From Mesorhizobium sp. B2-3-12 (lineage in GTDB: Bacteria; Pseudomonadota; Alphaproteobacteria; Rhizobiales; Rhizobiaceae): DNA of 64,000 nt. The stretch is taken from contig NZ_VFVR01000009.1 of the NCBI RefSeq assembly GCF_006442205.1, forward strand, positions 186,001 through 250,000, written 5' to 3'. Positions 41,802 through 50,805 of this stretch are shown one piece after another. Positions within the stretch are counted from its first letter, which is position 1; each line of letters starts with the position of its first letter. Position numbers and translations under genes: made by a program. The notes beneath the pieces are model-generated. The model was given only the letters and a program-made list of their open reading frames with translations. It made no database searches and had not been told where the DNA came from.

Positions 41802-41999
41802 ATGAGACGTCAGATCCGGTCACACAACCCCAACCTGACCACGCTGGCTGGCCGCCAGAGGAACGAGAACCGCGCCTTTCTCGCCGCCGAGCAAGGGGGC
41901 CGGTTCCGGCGTGCTTTCCGCCAGCCCGCCGATCGGGCCTTGTCTTCGTTGCGCAACCAACGCTCGCCCCTGCCCGTGGAAATCGCGGTCCGCTGGTGA
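41802..41999 (+). CDS. Small basic hypothetical protein (65 aa)
   Basis: Starts MRRQIRSHNPNLTTLAGRQR after GGGAGGCTGAGG. The protein is Arg-rich with no membrane segment. It follows the 35-residue peptide by 27 bases, so a small operon is possible. Nothing recognised; composition may also be that of a chance frame in GC-rich DNA. Confidence 0.35.
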   Translation: MRRQIRSHNPNLTTLAGRQRNENRAFLAAEQGGRFRRAFRQPADRALSSLRNQRSPLPVEIAVRW

Positions 42000-42243
42000 T
42001 GTTCTCATGGCGGGAGCCCGGCCCGCTTTGGCGGAAGGTTCGGCACGTTGGCGAGCAGGCCGGGCTGTGCGCCGGCTACCCCGCTTGATGGAGGCTCGGC
42101 CGGTGCGCGGGCAGGTTGCGGCTTTATCGCCGCAGCTGCAATTGGGACTGAAGTCCCAACCATCGGCGCATTGGTCCCATATGCCGAACATCGGCCGCCG
42201 ATGCTCGTTGCGCTACCAGGCGGGCGATTTGGAGGACACGTAA

Positions 42244-42471
42244 ATGCAACTTGGTGAGATCGTCGCCAACACCCTGGCCATCCTCTTGCTGGTCTGTTTT
42301 CTCGCCAGCACGTTCTTCCTTTTCGGCAAGCCATTGTGGCCGGAACAGCATGCCCGCATGGTCATTATCGTGCCCGTCGACACGATGACGACGGCCTCGA
42401 CCGGACGCGGTGACACACCTGTACTGCCGGCCACCTTCGACGCCAGCCTGGCCCACCCAAGGCCGTCCTGA
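42244..42471 (+). CDS. Small membrane protein (75 aa)
   Basis: GGAGG lies 9 bases upstream. One clear N-terminal TM helix, IVANTLAILLLVCFLASTFF, is followed by a polar tail (LFGKPLWPEQHARMVIIVPV and a Pro/Thr-rich end). Topology probably N-in. No family recognised. The 244 bases before it (42000-42243) show no gene I would support. Confidence 0.55.
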   Translation: MQLGEIVANTLAILLLVCFLASTFFLFGKPLWPEQHARMVIIVPVDTMTTASTGRGDTPVLPATFDASLAHPRPS

Positions 42472-42546
42472 CATCGCCAAGAGAGGCAGGCGTGACAAGA
42501 GAGGCGTGAGAAGACAGGCCCGTGAAGACACGGCGGCTAGAGCGTT

Positions 42547-43154
42547 TCACGTTTTGACGGAAGCGTACCCTGCCTTGGCGAAGTAGTTGCTGCATTCGGC
42601 TGCCTCGATGGTTTCGACGAGGTGGCCGATGTGTCGCCAAGTGTCCTCGACGGTTCGCTTCTGGGCTTGGCGCATCCAGTGTTTGATCTTGGCGAAGGCC
42701 TGCTCGATCGGGTTCAGGTCCGGAGAATAGGGCGGCAGGTACCAAAGCCTGGCCCCGGCTGCCTTGATCATCTGTCTGATGGCCGCCGACTTATGACTTC
42801 CGAGATTATCCATGACGACGATGTCGTCGGGCTTCAGCACGGTGATGAGTTGCTGCTCGACGTAAGCGCGGAAGCATTGGCCGTTGATCGGTCCGTCGAA
42901 GACGCAAGGTGCCGCGAGCCGATCGCAGCGCAGCGCGCCGAGGAAGGTCAGCGTGCGCCAGTGGCCGTGCGGAGCCAAGCCGCGCAGCCGTTTGCCTTTC
43001 GGCCCCCAACCGCGCAGCGGAGCCATGTTGGTCTTGATCCAGGTCTCATCGATGAAGACCAGGCATTGCGGATCAAGGCCGCCCTGCCAGAGCCGCCATC
43101 GTTGGCGCCTGCGGGCAACATCAGCGCGGGCCTGCTCAAGGGCGAACAGCGTTT
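42547..43154 (-). CDS. IS630 transposase, C-terminal part (DDE domain)
   Basis: Carries the catalytic core: DPQCLVFIDETWIKTNMAPL (first Asp), KPDDIVVMDNLGSHKSAAIR (second Asp) and YSPDLNPIEQAFAKIKHWMR (Glu). The frame has no start of its own; it is entered from the upstream HTH frame through the T8/A8 run at 43152-43159, by programmed slippage or through a mutation that breaks the gene. A seven-A run would make one continuous protein (FKKTLFALEQARADV). Confidence 0.8.
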
Positions 43155-43495
43155 TTTTTGAAGCTTAAGCCCTCACGACGCAGAAACGACCACACTGCGT
43201 TGTGCGAGATCTTGACCCCGCGACCGGCCAGCTCATCCTTCAGACCGTGCAGCGTCAGATGCGGTGTCTCACGCATACGGGCTTCGATGAAGGCACGGTG
43301 CGGCTCCAGCACCCTCTTGCGATGTCCGCCCATCTTGCCCGGCGCAACCGAGCCGGTCGCCTGATGGCGCTGCAACAACTTCACTGCGGCCGAAACCGAA
43401 ATGTCAAACCGTTTGGCGGCCGACCGGCGGCTCTCGCCAGTCAAAACCGCTGCCACAACCCGCTCGCGAAGATCACTGGAAAGAGGTCGAGTCAT
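43136..43495 (-). CDS. IS630 transposase, N-terminal HTH part
   Basis: A 119-residue frame starting MTRPLSSDLRERVVAAVLTG with the IS630 helix-turn-helix (SRRSAAKRFDISVSAAVKLL) and a second winged helix (TLHGLKDELAGRGVKISHNA). It terminates 14-16 bases after an A8 run (minus strand). A shift there joins it to the DDE frame. Binds the terminal repeats in family members. Confidence 0.82.
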   Translation of the reverse strand: MTRPLSSDLRERVVAAVLTGESRRSAAKRFDISVSAAVKLLQRHQATGSVAPGKMGGHRKRVLEPHRAFIEARMRETPHLTLHGLKDELAGRGVKISHNAVWSFLRREGLSFKKNAVRP

Positions 43496-43586
43496 CTGAT
43501 GCTGGCCTCCATTCCAGCCAGCAGCTTGAATCACAAAACAGACAGATCGGGAATCCCCCGTCGATTCCATCAAGGCATGAACCGCT

Positions 43587-43826
43587 CTAGTCGAGCTTCT
43601 GGATGCGCCCTTGGTCGAGACGGAACACGCCATCGTTACCGCCCTGGAGCTCGAAGTCGGTCTGCAGCTCGTCCCATATCCCGAGATACCTGCCGCACTC
43701 CGCGCAACTGATCCGGGTCGACGGTTGCGCATCGGCCGGGATGTTCAGGCGAATGGTGCCGCAGAACGGACACTCCAATCGGTGATCGAGGTATTCGCCC
43801 TTGCGCGTCCGTAACAGCCTACTCAC
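43587..43826 (-). CDS. Small zinc-ribbon protein, stop codon at the IS boundary
   Basis: A 79-residue protein starting MSRLLRTRKGEYLDHRLECP, with ECPFCGTIRLNIPAD and ISCAECGRYLGIWDE: two CxxC knuckles forming a zinc ribbon. The GTG start follows AGGAGGAAGG. The insertion element entered the TA of its TAG stop codon, and both TAG and protein survive. Short C-terminus DQGRIQKLD. Function unknown. Confidence 0.65.
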   Translation of the reverse strand: MSRLLRTRKGEYLDHRLECPFCGTIRLNIPADAQPSTRISCAECGRYLGIWDELQTDFELQGGNDGVFRLDQGRIQKLD

Positions 43827-43856
43827 ACCTTCCTCCTGGAATTTGGCGGAAGCAGG

Positions 43857-44090
43857 ATGATGCTCCCAAGCGTCAGCGTGCCTGGAGTTGCGGACGGCTT
43901 GGGCAAAATACGCCTGTCGCCGTCGTGGTCAATAAACAATGACGTAGCTAAAACCTTCGCATTCCACGAAACGCGGCGGCTTCGGCAAGGCGGGGCCGAC
44001 GCGCCCGTGCAGCTTGGCGATCCGCCCGGAACCAAAACCACCGGCAGCGGTTTCCCACTCGAAGGGACCGCAACCACGGAAGCGGAGTAA
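43857..44090 (+). CDS. Possible small hypothetical protein (77 aa)
   Basis: Tandem ATG codons with GGCGGAAG close upstream. The sequence has a few plausible secondary elements (SWSINNDVAKTFAFHETRRL) but no family resemblance. Its stop overlaps the next start (TAATG), which supports translation as a pair with the following gene. It could equally be a chance frame. Confidence 0.35.
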   Translation: MMLPSVSVPGVADGLGKIRLSPSWSINNDVAKTFAFHETRRLRQGGADAPVQLGDPPGTKTTGSGFPLEGTATTEAE

Positions 44091-44296
44091 TGGAACTTCT
44101 GACCTTGGAACTGGCCACGGCGAGGCAGCGCCTCAACCGGGCGGAACTCGCCCTTGAGCGGGCAAACGCGATGCTGGACGAGGACTGTGGTGTCGGTATC
44201 AATCTGAGGCTTTGCGACAGGATAAGAACCGCGCAACAACGCGTCGGCGAAGCAAGAGCCCGCCTTGTAAAGCTCGATCCCGCCAGCACGGATTGA
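44090..44296 (+). CDS. Small coiled-coil hypothetical protein (68 aa)
   Basis: The start overlaps the preceding stop (TAATG), with GGAG upstream. The sequence is helical and heptad-like: ELLTLELATARQRLNRAELA, LERANAMLDEDCGVGIN, RIRTAQQRVGEARARLVKL. Probably a short two-helix coiled coil. No family recognised. Confidence 0.5.
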   Translation: MELLTLELATARQRLNRAELALERANAMLDEDCGVGINLRLCDRIRTAQQRVGEARARLVKLDPASTD

Positions 44297-44382
44297 GATG
44301 GATCCGGCTGAAGCCGAGAGGCTTCGTCAGCCAGATCATCCTCGATCGAATTTTCCCCGCAACGCTTGCGGTACGGCGAGGC

Positions 44383-46296
44383 TCATGTCTTGCGAGAACC
44401 CGCCGAGCGTTGATCGCTGAGATGCGGACGCCAGCCATGCACCCGGTCGCGCCCGGCGGCCTTGGCGCCGTAGAGCGCCTCGTCGGCGCGCCGCAGCAGA
44501 TCGGCACTCTCCATCGCGGCGGCGCCTGCCTCGAATGTGCCGACACCGATGCTGACGGTGACGATGCCTTTCTCGCTTCCGGCATGCGCCACGGCCAGGT
44601 CGCGCACCTTGCTCCTGAGCTTTTCGGCGATGACGAAGGCGCCCCGTGCGTTTGTCTCGGGCAGGATGAGCGCGAATTCCTCGCCGCCATAGCGGGCGGC
44701 GGCGTCCGCCGGCCGGCGGGCTGCCGCCTCGATGCAGCGGCTGACGGCGCGCAGGCATTCGTCACCCGCCGGATGGCCGTAATGGTCGTTGAAACGCTTG
44801 AACCAGTCGACATCGATGATGAGCAGGCTGAGCGGCATCGCGTTGCGGCTGGCGCGGGCGAATTCGCGCGCCAGCGCTTCGTCGAAAGCGCGGCGCGTCA
44901 ACAGTTCGGTCAGGCCGTCGCGATGCGCCAGAAGGTTCAGCTTCTCATTGGCGGCCATCAGTTCGGCCTCGACCTGCTTGGTCTCGGTAATGTCGGAAAA
45001 CACGCTGAGGCTTCCGCCGTCGCCGGTCGGGCGGGTGCGCACGTCGAGCCAGCGTCCGTCGGCGAGCCGGATCTGGCGGTGGCTGACAAGCTTCTGCGCG
45101 GCCATGATGCCGGCGATCCACTCCTCGACGGCGCCAGGCGGTGTTGTTCCCTCGCCGCGCGCCGCCGAGGCGCGCAGTATGTCGCGGTAATCGGCGCCGG
45201 GCACCCTCAGTTCTGCCGTCTTCGGAAACATGGCGCTGTAGCGGGCGTTGCAGAGCACCATCTTGCCGTCCGGGTCGAACATCACCAGGCCATCGGCCAT
45301 GTGCGTCAGCGCGTCTCCGAGCCTGGCCTGGCTTTCCGCCAGTTCGGTCTCCAGCTGCTTGCGCACGGTGATGTCGCGATTGTGCGTGATCAGGCCGACC
45401 ACGGCCCCGCTCCTGTCGCGAAACGGCGCCTTCAGGGTCGCCAGCCAGCCATCGGTGCCGTCCTCGTGATGAACACGCTGTTCGATGGTGGAGGAGGCGC
45501 CCGAGGCCAGCACGGCAAGCTCGTCCTCACGAAATCCCCGCGCCGTTTCGCGCGGATAGAAATCGAAATCGGTCTTGCCGATCAGCGCCTTGGCGTCGGG
45601 CGCATGCATCAGCGCGGCCGTTGCCGGATTGGCCGCGATGAAGCGCCCGTCGAGATCCTTGACGTTGAGGCAATCGGGCAGCGTCTCCACCACCGCCTTG
45701 TAGATGCGCCGCGACTGCAGCGCTTCGAGGCGGCGCCGCTCCTGGTAGAGCGTCAGCCCCGACAACACCACCGAGACGAAGATGAGCAGGGAGGAAGGCA
45801 GCGCCACCTTCGGCAGGACCATTTGCAGCACATCCCGAGGCAGGACGCTGAGGCCAAGCAGCGACGCCGCGGCTGCCGCCGCGCCGAGGATCATGATGTC
45901 GATCATGGTGGGCCGGCGCCCCCGCAGGGCAAGGTTGCCGGCAATGCCGACCAGCATGGCGGCCGCGATCCCCACCGCGCCGGCGAAGGCGCCGATGCCG
46001 CCTTCGAAGGTTCGGAACGCACCGGCCATGATCCCGGCGACGATGCCGGCCACAGGACCGCCGAAGAAGCCGGCAACGGCAATCATCGTCGCCCGGAGAT
46101 CGGCGAGCACGCCCGGCTGCAACTGCATGGGCGTCAGCATCAGGATGATGGCGCCGACGCCCATCAGCAGGCCGAAGGCCGCCGCCTTTACGGCGGGCGC
46201 CCAGCGATCCAGCCACACATGGGTGTGGATCCAGACCGAAACGAACATCGCGACGACCGCCAGATTGGCCAGCAATTCGGACCAGGGCGAACCCAT
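44383..46296 (-). CDS. Diguanylate cyclase with 5TM sensor and PAS domains
   Basis: A membrane enzyme of 637 residues that makes cyclic di-GMP. Residues 1-180 form a five- to six-TM LytS-like (5TMR) sensor. Two PAS domains follow (about 195-315, DCLNVKDLDGRFIAANPATA; about 325-440, DGLVMFDPDGKMVLCNARYS). The GGDEF domain has YGGEEFALILPE with an intact active site, and a product-inhibition RxxD site (RPAD) five residues upstream. No EAL domain. Signal likely sensed at the membrane and through PAS ligands; no chromophore-binding residues are obvious. Monocistronic. Confidence 0.9.
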   Translation of the reverse strand: MGSPWSELLANLAVVAMFVSVWIHTHVWLDRWAPAVKAAAFGLLMGVGAIILMLTPMQLQPGVLADLRATMIAVAGFFGGPVAGIVAGIMAGAFRTFEGGIGAFAGAVGIAAAMLVGIAGNLALRGRRPTMIDIMILGAAAAAASLLGLSVLPRDVLQMVLPKVALPSSLLIFVSVVLSGLTLYQERRRLEALQSRRIYKAVVETLPDCLNVKDLDGRFIAANPATAALMHAPDAKALIGKTDFDFYPRETARGFREDELAVLASGASSTIEQRVHHEDGTDGWLATLKAPFRDRSGAVVGLITHNRDITVRKQLETELAESQARLGDALTHMADGLVMFDPDGKMVLCNARYSAMFPKTAELRVPGADYRDILRASAARGEGTTPPGAVEEWIAGIMAAQKLVSHRQIRLADGRWLDVRTRPTGDGGSLSVFSDITETKQVEAELMAANEKLNLLAHRDGLTELLTRRAFDEALAREFARASRNAMPLSLLIIDVDWFKRFNDHYGHPAGDECLRAVSRCIEAAARRPADAAARYGGEEFALILPETNARGAFVIAEKLRSKVRDLAVAHAGSEKGIVTVSIGVGTFEAGAAAMESADLLRRADEALYGAKAAGRDRVHGWRPHLSDQRSAGSRKT

Positions 46297-46468
46297 TTTC
46301 TTACGCGTCCCCCTTCATTTTGCCTCTTGAAGGTGCATCCGGCGTTGGCGAAACCGCCCTTCTGATACGTCGGGCAAGACAACAAACCGTTACAGACCGC
46401 GTTTGGATTGTTCGAATGCGGGCGCAAGGCGGCGCTGCCGGAGGCCGCGTTGGCTCAGCTGGAACCCC

Positions 46469-47371
46469 TCACCACCGCATCCCGCCGACAAAATCGATGA
46501 AGGCGCGCAGCGGCGCCGGCGTCAGGCGGCGGCCGGGATAGTAGAGGAACGGGCCTGAAAATTCCTGCCACCAGGGCTCCAGCACCGGCTCCAGCCGGCC
46601 ATCGTCGAAATAGGGGCGCAGCCAGTCCTCGAACAGCGAGACGATACCGCCGCCGGCGACCGCCACCTCGAGCGCAAGCGCCATTGCCGTGCCGGTGCTG
46701 ACCAGCAGCGGCCCGGTCGGCTCGACGCTCACCACCTCGCCGTCGCGTTCGAACTCCCAGGGCGGCGTGAAGCCGCTGGCGAAGCGGCCGCGTAGGCAGG
46801 CATGGTCGAGCAGGTCGCGCGGGTGCTCGGGCCGGCCGTGCCGGTCGAGATAGGCCGTTGCGGCGGCGGTGGCGAAGCGCTGCCGGCGCGGGCCGATCGG
46901 CACGGCGATCATGTCCTGCTCCAGCCGCTCGTCATAGCGGATGCCGGCGTCGCAGCCGCTGGCCAATATGTCGACGAAATTGTCCTCGGCGGTCACTTCC
47001 AGCCGAATTTCGGGATAGGCGGCGAGGAAGGGCGGCAAGAGGCGCGGCAGCACCAGTTTGGCCGCCACGACAGGCACGTTGAGCCGCAGCGTGCCGGCCG
47101 GGCGGCCGCGAAAGCCATTGACCACGTCGAGCGCCGCCTCGACCTCGCCGAGCGCCGGGCCGAGCCGTTCGAGCAGCCGCGCGCCGGCCTCGGTCGGCGC
47201 CACGCTGCGCGTCGTGCGGTTCAGGAGCCGCACGCCGAGTTCGCTCTCCAGCCGCCGCACCGTCTCCGACAGGCTGGAGGCGCTGACGCTTCCCACCCGG
47301 GCCGCCTCGCGAAAGCCGCCGGCGCGCGCCACCGCCATGAATGCCTGGAGGTCGCCCAGATCCGCCGCCAT
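46469..47371 (-). CDS. LysR-family transcriptional regulator
   Basis: A 300-residue LysR regulator. The HTH reads AVARAGGFREAARVGSVSAS SLSE at residues 13-36 with ARLLNRTTRS-type ending (GVRLLNRTTRSVAPTEAGAR). The effector domain follows with typical SGCDAGIRYDE. Divergent from the aldo-keto reductase, with a 93-bp region between. The standard model is that it activates the divergent gene and represses itself. Ligand unknown. Confidence 0.9.
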   Translation of the reverse strand: MAADLGDLQAFMAVARAGGFREAARVGSVSASSLSETVRRLESELGVRLLNRTTRSVAPTEAGARLLERLGPALGEVEAALDVVNGFRGRPAGTLRLNVPVVAAKLVLPRLLPPFLAAYPEIRLEVTAEDNFVDILASGCDAGIRYDERLEQDMIAVPIGPRRQRFATAAATAYLDRHGRPEHPRDLLDHACLRGRFASGFTPPWEFERDGEVVSVEPTGPLLVSTGTAMALALEVAVAGGGIVSLFEDWLRPYFDDGRLEPVLEPWWQEFSGPFLYYPGRRLTPAPLRAFIDFVGGMRW

Positions 47372-47464
47372 TGTTCGCCTTTCCGCACAGGTTGTGCCGA
47401 TTACACCATATTATCGTGCAGGCGCGCGTTGTCTATATCTGGCTGATCCAAAGGAGACGACACC

Positions 47465-48346
47465 ATGACCGACATCAGCAAGGCCGGAAGCTTCAGGCTC
47501 GGCGACCGCACCGTAAAACGTCTCGGCTACGGCGCCATGCAATTGGCCGGACCCGGCGTCTTCGGTCCGCCGAAGGACCGCGACGCCGCGCTCGCCGTGC
47601 TGCGCGAAGCCGTCGCCAGCGGCGTCGACCACATCGACACGTCGGATTTCTACGGCCCCCACGTCACCAACCAGATCATCCGCGAGGCGCTGCATCCCTA
47701 CCCGGCCAACCTCACCATCGTCACCAAGATCAGCGCCCGGCGCGGCGCGGACGCATCGTGGATCCCGGCAATGTCGCCGCAGGAGCTGACGCAGGCCGTG
47801 CACGACAATCTGCGCAATCTCGGACTCGACGTGCTCGAGGTCGTGAACCTGCGCTCCATGCATGGCATCCACGGACCCGCCGAAGGATCGCTCGAGCCGC
47901 AGCTCGACACGCTCGCCGAACTGCAGCGCCAGGGCCTTGTGCGCCATATCGGCCTGAGCAATGTCACCCGCAAGCAGATCGCGCAGGGGCGCGGCAAGGT
48001 CGACATCGTCTGCGTACAGAACCAGTACAACATCGCGCATCGCCAGGATGATGCGCTGATCGACGAGCTTGCCGCCGGTGGCATCGCCTATGTGCCGTTC
48101 TTCCCGCTCGGCGGTTTCACGCCGCTGCAGTCGAGCACGCTCGCCGACGTCGCGCAAAAGCTGGGCGCGACGCCGATGCAGGTGGCGCTCGCCTGGCTGT
48201 TGCAGCGCGCGCCCAACATCCTGCTCATCCCCGGCACCTCGTCGGTCGGCCATCTCCGCGAGAACCTGGCGGCGGCGGAGCTAAAGCTGCCGGCCGACGC
48301 GATCGAGGTTCTGGACGGCATCGGCGACGAGGCCAAGGCGGCCTGA
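47465..48346 (+). CDS. Aldo/keto reductase
   Basis: A 293-residue NADPH-dependent reductase with a TIM barrel. Motifs: GYGAMQLAGPGVFGPPKDRD, HIDTSDFYGPHVTNQIIREA (Asp/Tyr of the tetrad), LTIVTKISARRG (Lys), and the cofactor-site IPGTSSVGHLRENL. Family members reduce aldehydes and ketones. Under the likely control of the divergent LysR gene. ATG follows AAAGGAGACG. Substrate unknown. Confidence 0.9.
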   Translation: MTDISKAGSFRLGDRTVKRLGYGAMQLAGPGVFGPPKDRDAALAVLREAVASGVDHIDTSDFYGPHVTNQIIREALHPYPANLTIVTKISARRGADASWIPAMSPQELTQAVHDNLRNLGLDVLEVVNLRSMHGIHGPAEGSLEPQLDTLAELQRQGLVRHIGLSNVTRKQIAQGRGKVDIVCVQNQYNIAHRQDDALIDELAAGGIAYVPFFPLGGFTPLQSSTLADVAQKLGATPMQVALAWLLQRAPNILLIPGTSSVGHLRENLAAAELKLPADAIEVLDGIGDEAKAA

Positions 48347-48388
48347 GAACGACCCGGCCGGGCAGAGCCTGCTCGGCCAGAACGCATT

Positions 48389-48419
48389 GATTGCCGGGGG
48401 CGAAACACCCCCGGCAATC
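48389..48419. terminator. Hairpin between convergent genes
   Basis: GATTGCCGGGGG, loop CGAAACA, CCCCCGGCAATC: a 12-bp perfect stem between the aldo-keto reductase and the convergent ATP-grasp-like gene, touching the latter's stop. No T-run. Confidence 0.65.
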
Positions 48420-49473
48420 ATCCCAACAGACGCGCCAGCCGCCTTTTCAGCGCCCGCAGCGACAGGCGCCGCCTGAGCGAAAACCCCGCAATGCGCCGAC
48501 GCACCGCCTGCATGGCGTCGGCATGGGCGGCATCGACGCTCATCGTGCCGTCGCCGAGCACGAGACTGAGGCCGGAAGCCGGCCGCATGATGCCGCGCAG
48601 CGCCTGGGCGTGCATGGCGGCGTAGCGGCGGTAGTCGGCGGCTGCCTCCCAACCGGGCGGACGCGCCAGGACCGTGGGATTGTTGTTGATCTCGAAGGTC
48701 TGGACCTGGCCGTCGACGATGCCGTAGTCGATGCGGCCATAGTCGATGCCAGCCAGTTCGAAGACACGCTCGATCTGCTCGGCATGCGGATTCTCGGCCA
48801 CATAGGCGCGGCTCTCGGCCCTGTCCGCCTCGCTGAAGCGGGTGCTTGGAAACTTGATGTACCAGCTTTCATTGATGAAGCAGTGCTGCGGATAGACCGT
48901 CGGTCCGACCTTGTAGGCCGAATATTTGCGAAACCGTCCATCGGCCGAAGGTGCCGCGCCATATTCGACGATCATCAGGTCCGGGTCGCGGCGGATACGC
49001 GCCGGCAGGCCGGCGATGGCCCGATCGAGGGCCTCCGCGCTGTCGACCAGTCCGGTCAACGGCAACTCATGCTGGCTCTCCCAGCGCACGAAGACCGGAA
49101 AGCGACGGATTGCCTTGCGCTCCTCCAGGCGATGCACGTCGAAATGGTTGAGGCCGGCGACCTTCAGCCGTTTCAGCAAGTCGAACCGGCCGGGCACGAC
49201 CGCCGGATCGTTGAGCAGCAACAGGTCGGGATTGCGGGAGCGGATGCGCCCGTGCAGCGAAATCGCCGCCTGCGATTGCGCGGCGGACAGCCGTTCGAAA
49301 TCGGTGAAGATGAAGGTGCCGGGCGCGACCGGCCCCAGCCTCGCGACATGCTCATAGGGAATGATCCGCACCTGTTCGCCAAGCCCATGGTCGTAATAGC
49401 CAAGCAGCACGCCCATCGTGTAAGCGTGTTGGCGCGTGCAGAAATAGTAGATCGGCCCTTGATCGGTGGTCAT
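48418..49473 (-). CDS. ATP-grasp-like protein of unknown specificity
   Basis: A 351-residue protein. The middle and C-terminal parts look like an ATP-grasp fold: FPVFVRWESQHELPLTGLVD, DLMIVEYGAAPSADGRFRKY and the metal/phosphate loop IDYGIVDGQVQTFEINNNPT, where Glu and Asn match the E-x-N of ATP-grasp ligases. Such enzymes join a carboxylate to an amine using ATP. The basic C-terminus (FSLRRRLSLRALKRRLARLL) could bind membrane or nucleic acid. Divergent from the P450 gene with only 65 bases between, suggesting shared control. Substrates unknown. Confidence 0.6.
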   Translation of the reverse strand: MTTDQGPIYYFCTRQHAYTMGVLLGYYDHGLGEQVRIIPYEHVARLGPVAPGTFIFTDFERLSAAQSQAAISLHGRIRSRNPDLLLLNDPAVVPGRFDLLKRLKVAGLNHFDVHRLEERKAIRRFPVFVRWESQHELPLTGLVDSAEALDRAIAGLPARIRRDPDLMIVEYGAAPSADGRFRKYSAYKVGPTVYPQHCFINESWYIKFPSTRFSEADRAESRAYVAENPHAEQIERVFELAGIDYGRIDYGIVDGQVQTFEINNNPTVLARPPGWEAAADYRRYAAMHAQALRGIMRPASGLSLVLGDGTMSVDAAHADAMQAVRRRIAGFSLRRRLSLRALKRRLARLLG

Positions 49474-49538
49474 GGCCGGTTATCGGTTTGCGGAAGCGTG
49501 CCTGATTTGGCCGGCAAGGTGGGGTTTTTCGAAAAGCG

Positions 49539-50729
49539 ATGCATACCGGGCCCTCCGAGGCAGTCGAACATCCCTGGCAAGGGGTTCGCGCCGGCGCCTT
49601 CGAGGGCGCCGCCGACACCTATGCCATCCATGATGAAATGCGCCGGCAAGCGCCCGTCTGGCAGGCGCCTTGGGGCGATGTCTATGTCACCGGCTACGAT
49701 CTCGTCTCCAGCAGTCTTGCCGACCGCAAGCTCTCGCATGTGCCGCCGGGCAGCGAAGCGGCGCAGCCAGATTCGGCGATACGCGACTGGCTGATCTACC
49801 AGGAAGGCAGCGCCCACGCCGCGCTGCGCCAGGCCTTGCAGCAGCCCTTTGTCGGCAAGGGCATGGCCGCCCTGCGCCCGGTGGTCGCGCAAGCGGTGGA
49901 CGAATTCGTCGGCGATGCCGGCCTGTCGGGTGCGGTCGATGTCGTCGCCGCCTTCACGCGCGCCGTCCCCGAACGCATCATCGGCCGCCTGCTTGGCGTG
50001 CCGGATGAGGACATGCCGCTGATCCGGGCCTGGTCGGTTGCGATCCGCACCATGCTCGACACCGGCTTCGACGATGCCTTTGGCGATGGCGCCAATCCCG
50101 CCGACGAGATGTCCGGTTATTTCGTGGAGCATTTGCGCCATCTGCTCGCCGCCGGAGACCTGCCGCCGCTGCTGGCGGGCCTGCCGGCTCTGGCCGACGC
50201 GCTGGGGCTGACGGCCGCCGGCCGCAACATCGCCTTCCTGGCCTTTGCCGGCCATGAGACCACGGTGCATCTCATCGGCAATATGCTGTTCCATCTTGCC
50301 CACCGGCCCGACCAATGGACGGCGCTGCGCGCCGACCGCCGGCTCGCCGCCAATGCGGTTGCCGAAACGCTGCGGCTGGAAAGCCCGGTGCAGAAGATCT
50401 GCCGCTGGCCGCTCGAGCCCGTGGTCCTTGGCGGCCGCGAGATCGGCAAGGACCGGCTGGTGGTGCTGCTGGTCGGCGCCGCCAATCGCGATCCCGCCCA
50501 GTTTGCCGATGCATCGCGTTTCGACCTTGGCCGCGCCGGCAGGCAGAATCTGGCTTTTGGCCGTGGCGCGCATGTCTGCATCGGCAGGGCGCTGGCCGAG
50601 ATGGAGGGCCATGCGGTGCTGGAAGCCGCACTCGCCCGCTGGAAAACCATCGAGCCTGTCGGCTGGCAATGGATGGACAATTCCTCCATCCGTGGCCTGG
50701 ACGCGCTGACCTTGCGCCTGACGGCCTAA
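49539..50729 (+). CDS. Cytochrome P450
   Basis: A soluble bacterial P450 of 396 residues. The I-helix oxygen-activation motif is LAFAGHETTVHLIG. ExxR is in AVAETLRLESP, and the haem-binding loop is FGRGAHVCIGRALAEME with the axial Cys. No membrane anchor. It needs separate ferredoxin and reductase, none of which are adjacent. ATG has no strong ribosome-binding site. It lies between the ATP-grasp-like gene (divergent) and the GH3 gene (convergent), indicating a tailoring role on a small acid or amide. Substrate unknown. Confidence 0.92.
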   Translation: MHTGPSEAVEHPWQGVRAGAFEGAADTYAIHDEMRRQAPVWQAPWGDVYVTGYDLVSSSLADRKLSHVPPGSEAAQPDSAIRDWLIYQEGSAHAALRQALQQPFVGKGMAALRPVVAQAVDEFVGDAGLSGAVDVVAAFTRAVPERIIGRLLGVPDEDMPLIRAWSVAIRTMLDTGFDDAFGDGANPADEMSGYFVEHLRHLLAAGDLPPLLAGLPALADALGLTAAGRNIAFLAFAGHETTVHLIGNMLFHLAHRPDQWTALRADRRLAANAVAETLRLESPVQKICRWPLEPVVLGGREIGKDRLVVLLVGAANRDPAQFADASRFDLGRAGRQNLAFGRGAHVCIGRALAEMEGHAVLEAALARWKTIEPVGWQWMDNSSIRGLDALTLRLTA

Positions 50730-50805
50730 GCCGAAAAGGCTGGCCCCCTCCTCGTCGGTCGCCAAGGCAAATTCCGATTCCGGTCCAAAGGGATGACGCA
50801 TCATC

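Larger units (their letters stand above)
42540..43587 (-). mobile_element. IS630-family insertion sequence
   Basis: About 1.05 kb with imperfect terminal inverted repeats: left GAGCGTTTCACGTTTTGACG and right (reversed) GAGCGGTTCATGCCTTGATG. A duplicated TA flanks each end (42538-42539 and 43588-43589), as expected for IS630/mariner-type transposition. It carries one transposase split by a homopolymer. It is inserted in the stop codon of the zinc-ribbon gene, which still reads TAG. Confidence 0.85.

Noticed and set aside
44212..46365. 717-codon plus-strand frame opposite the diguanylate cyclase
   Set aside because: Antisense shadow in high-GC DNA; rich in His, Gln, Arg, Asp and Gly with no motif, while the minus strand encodes a complete cyclase.
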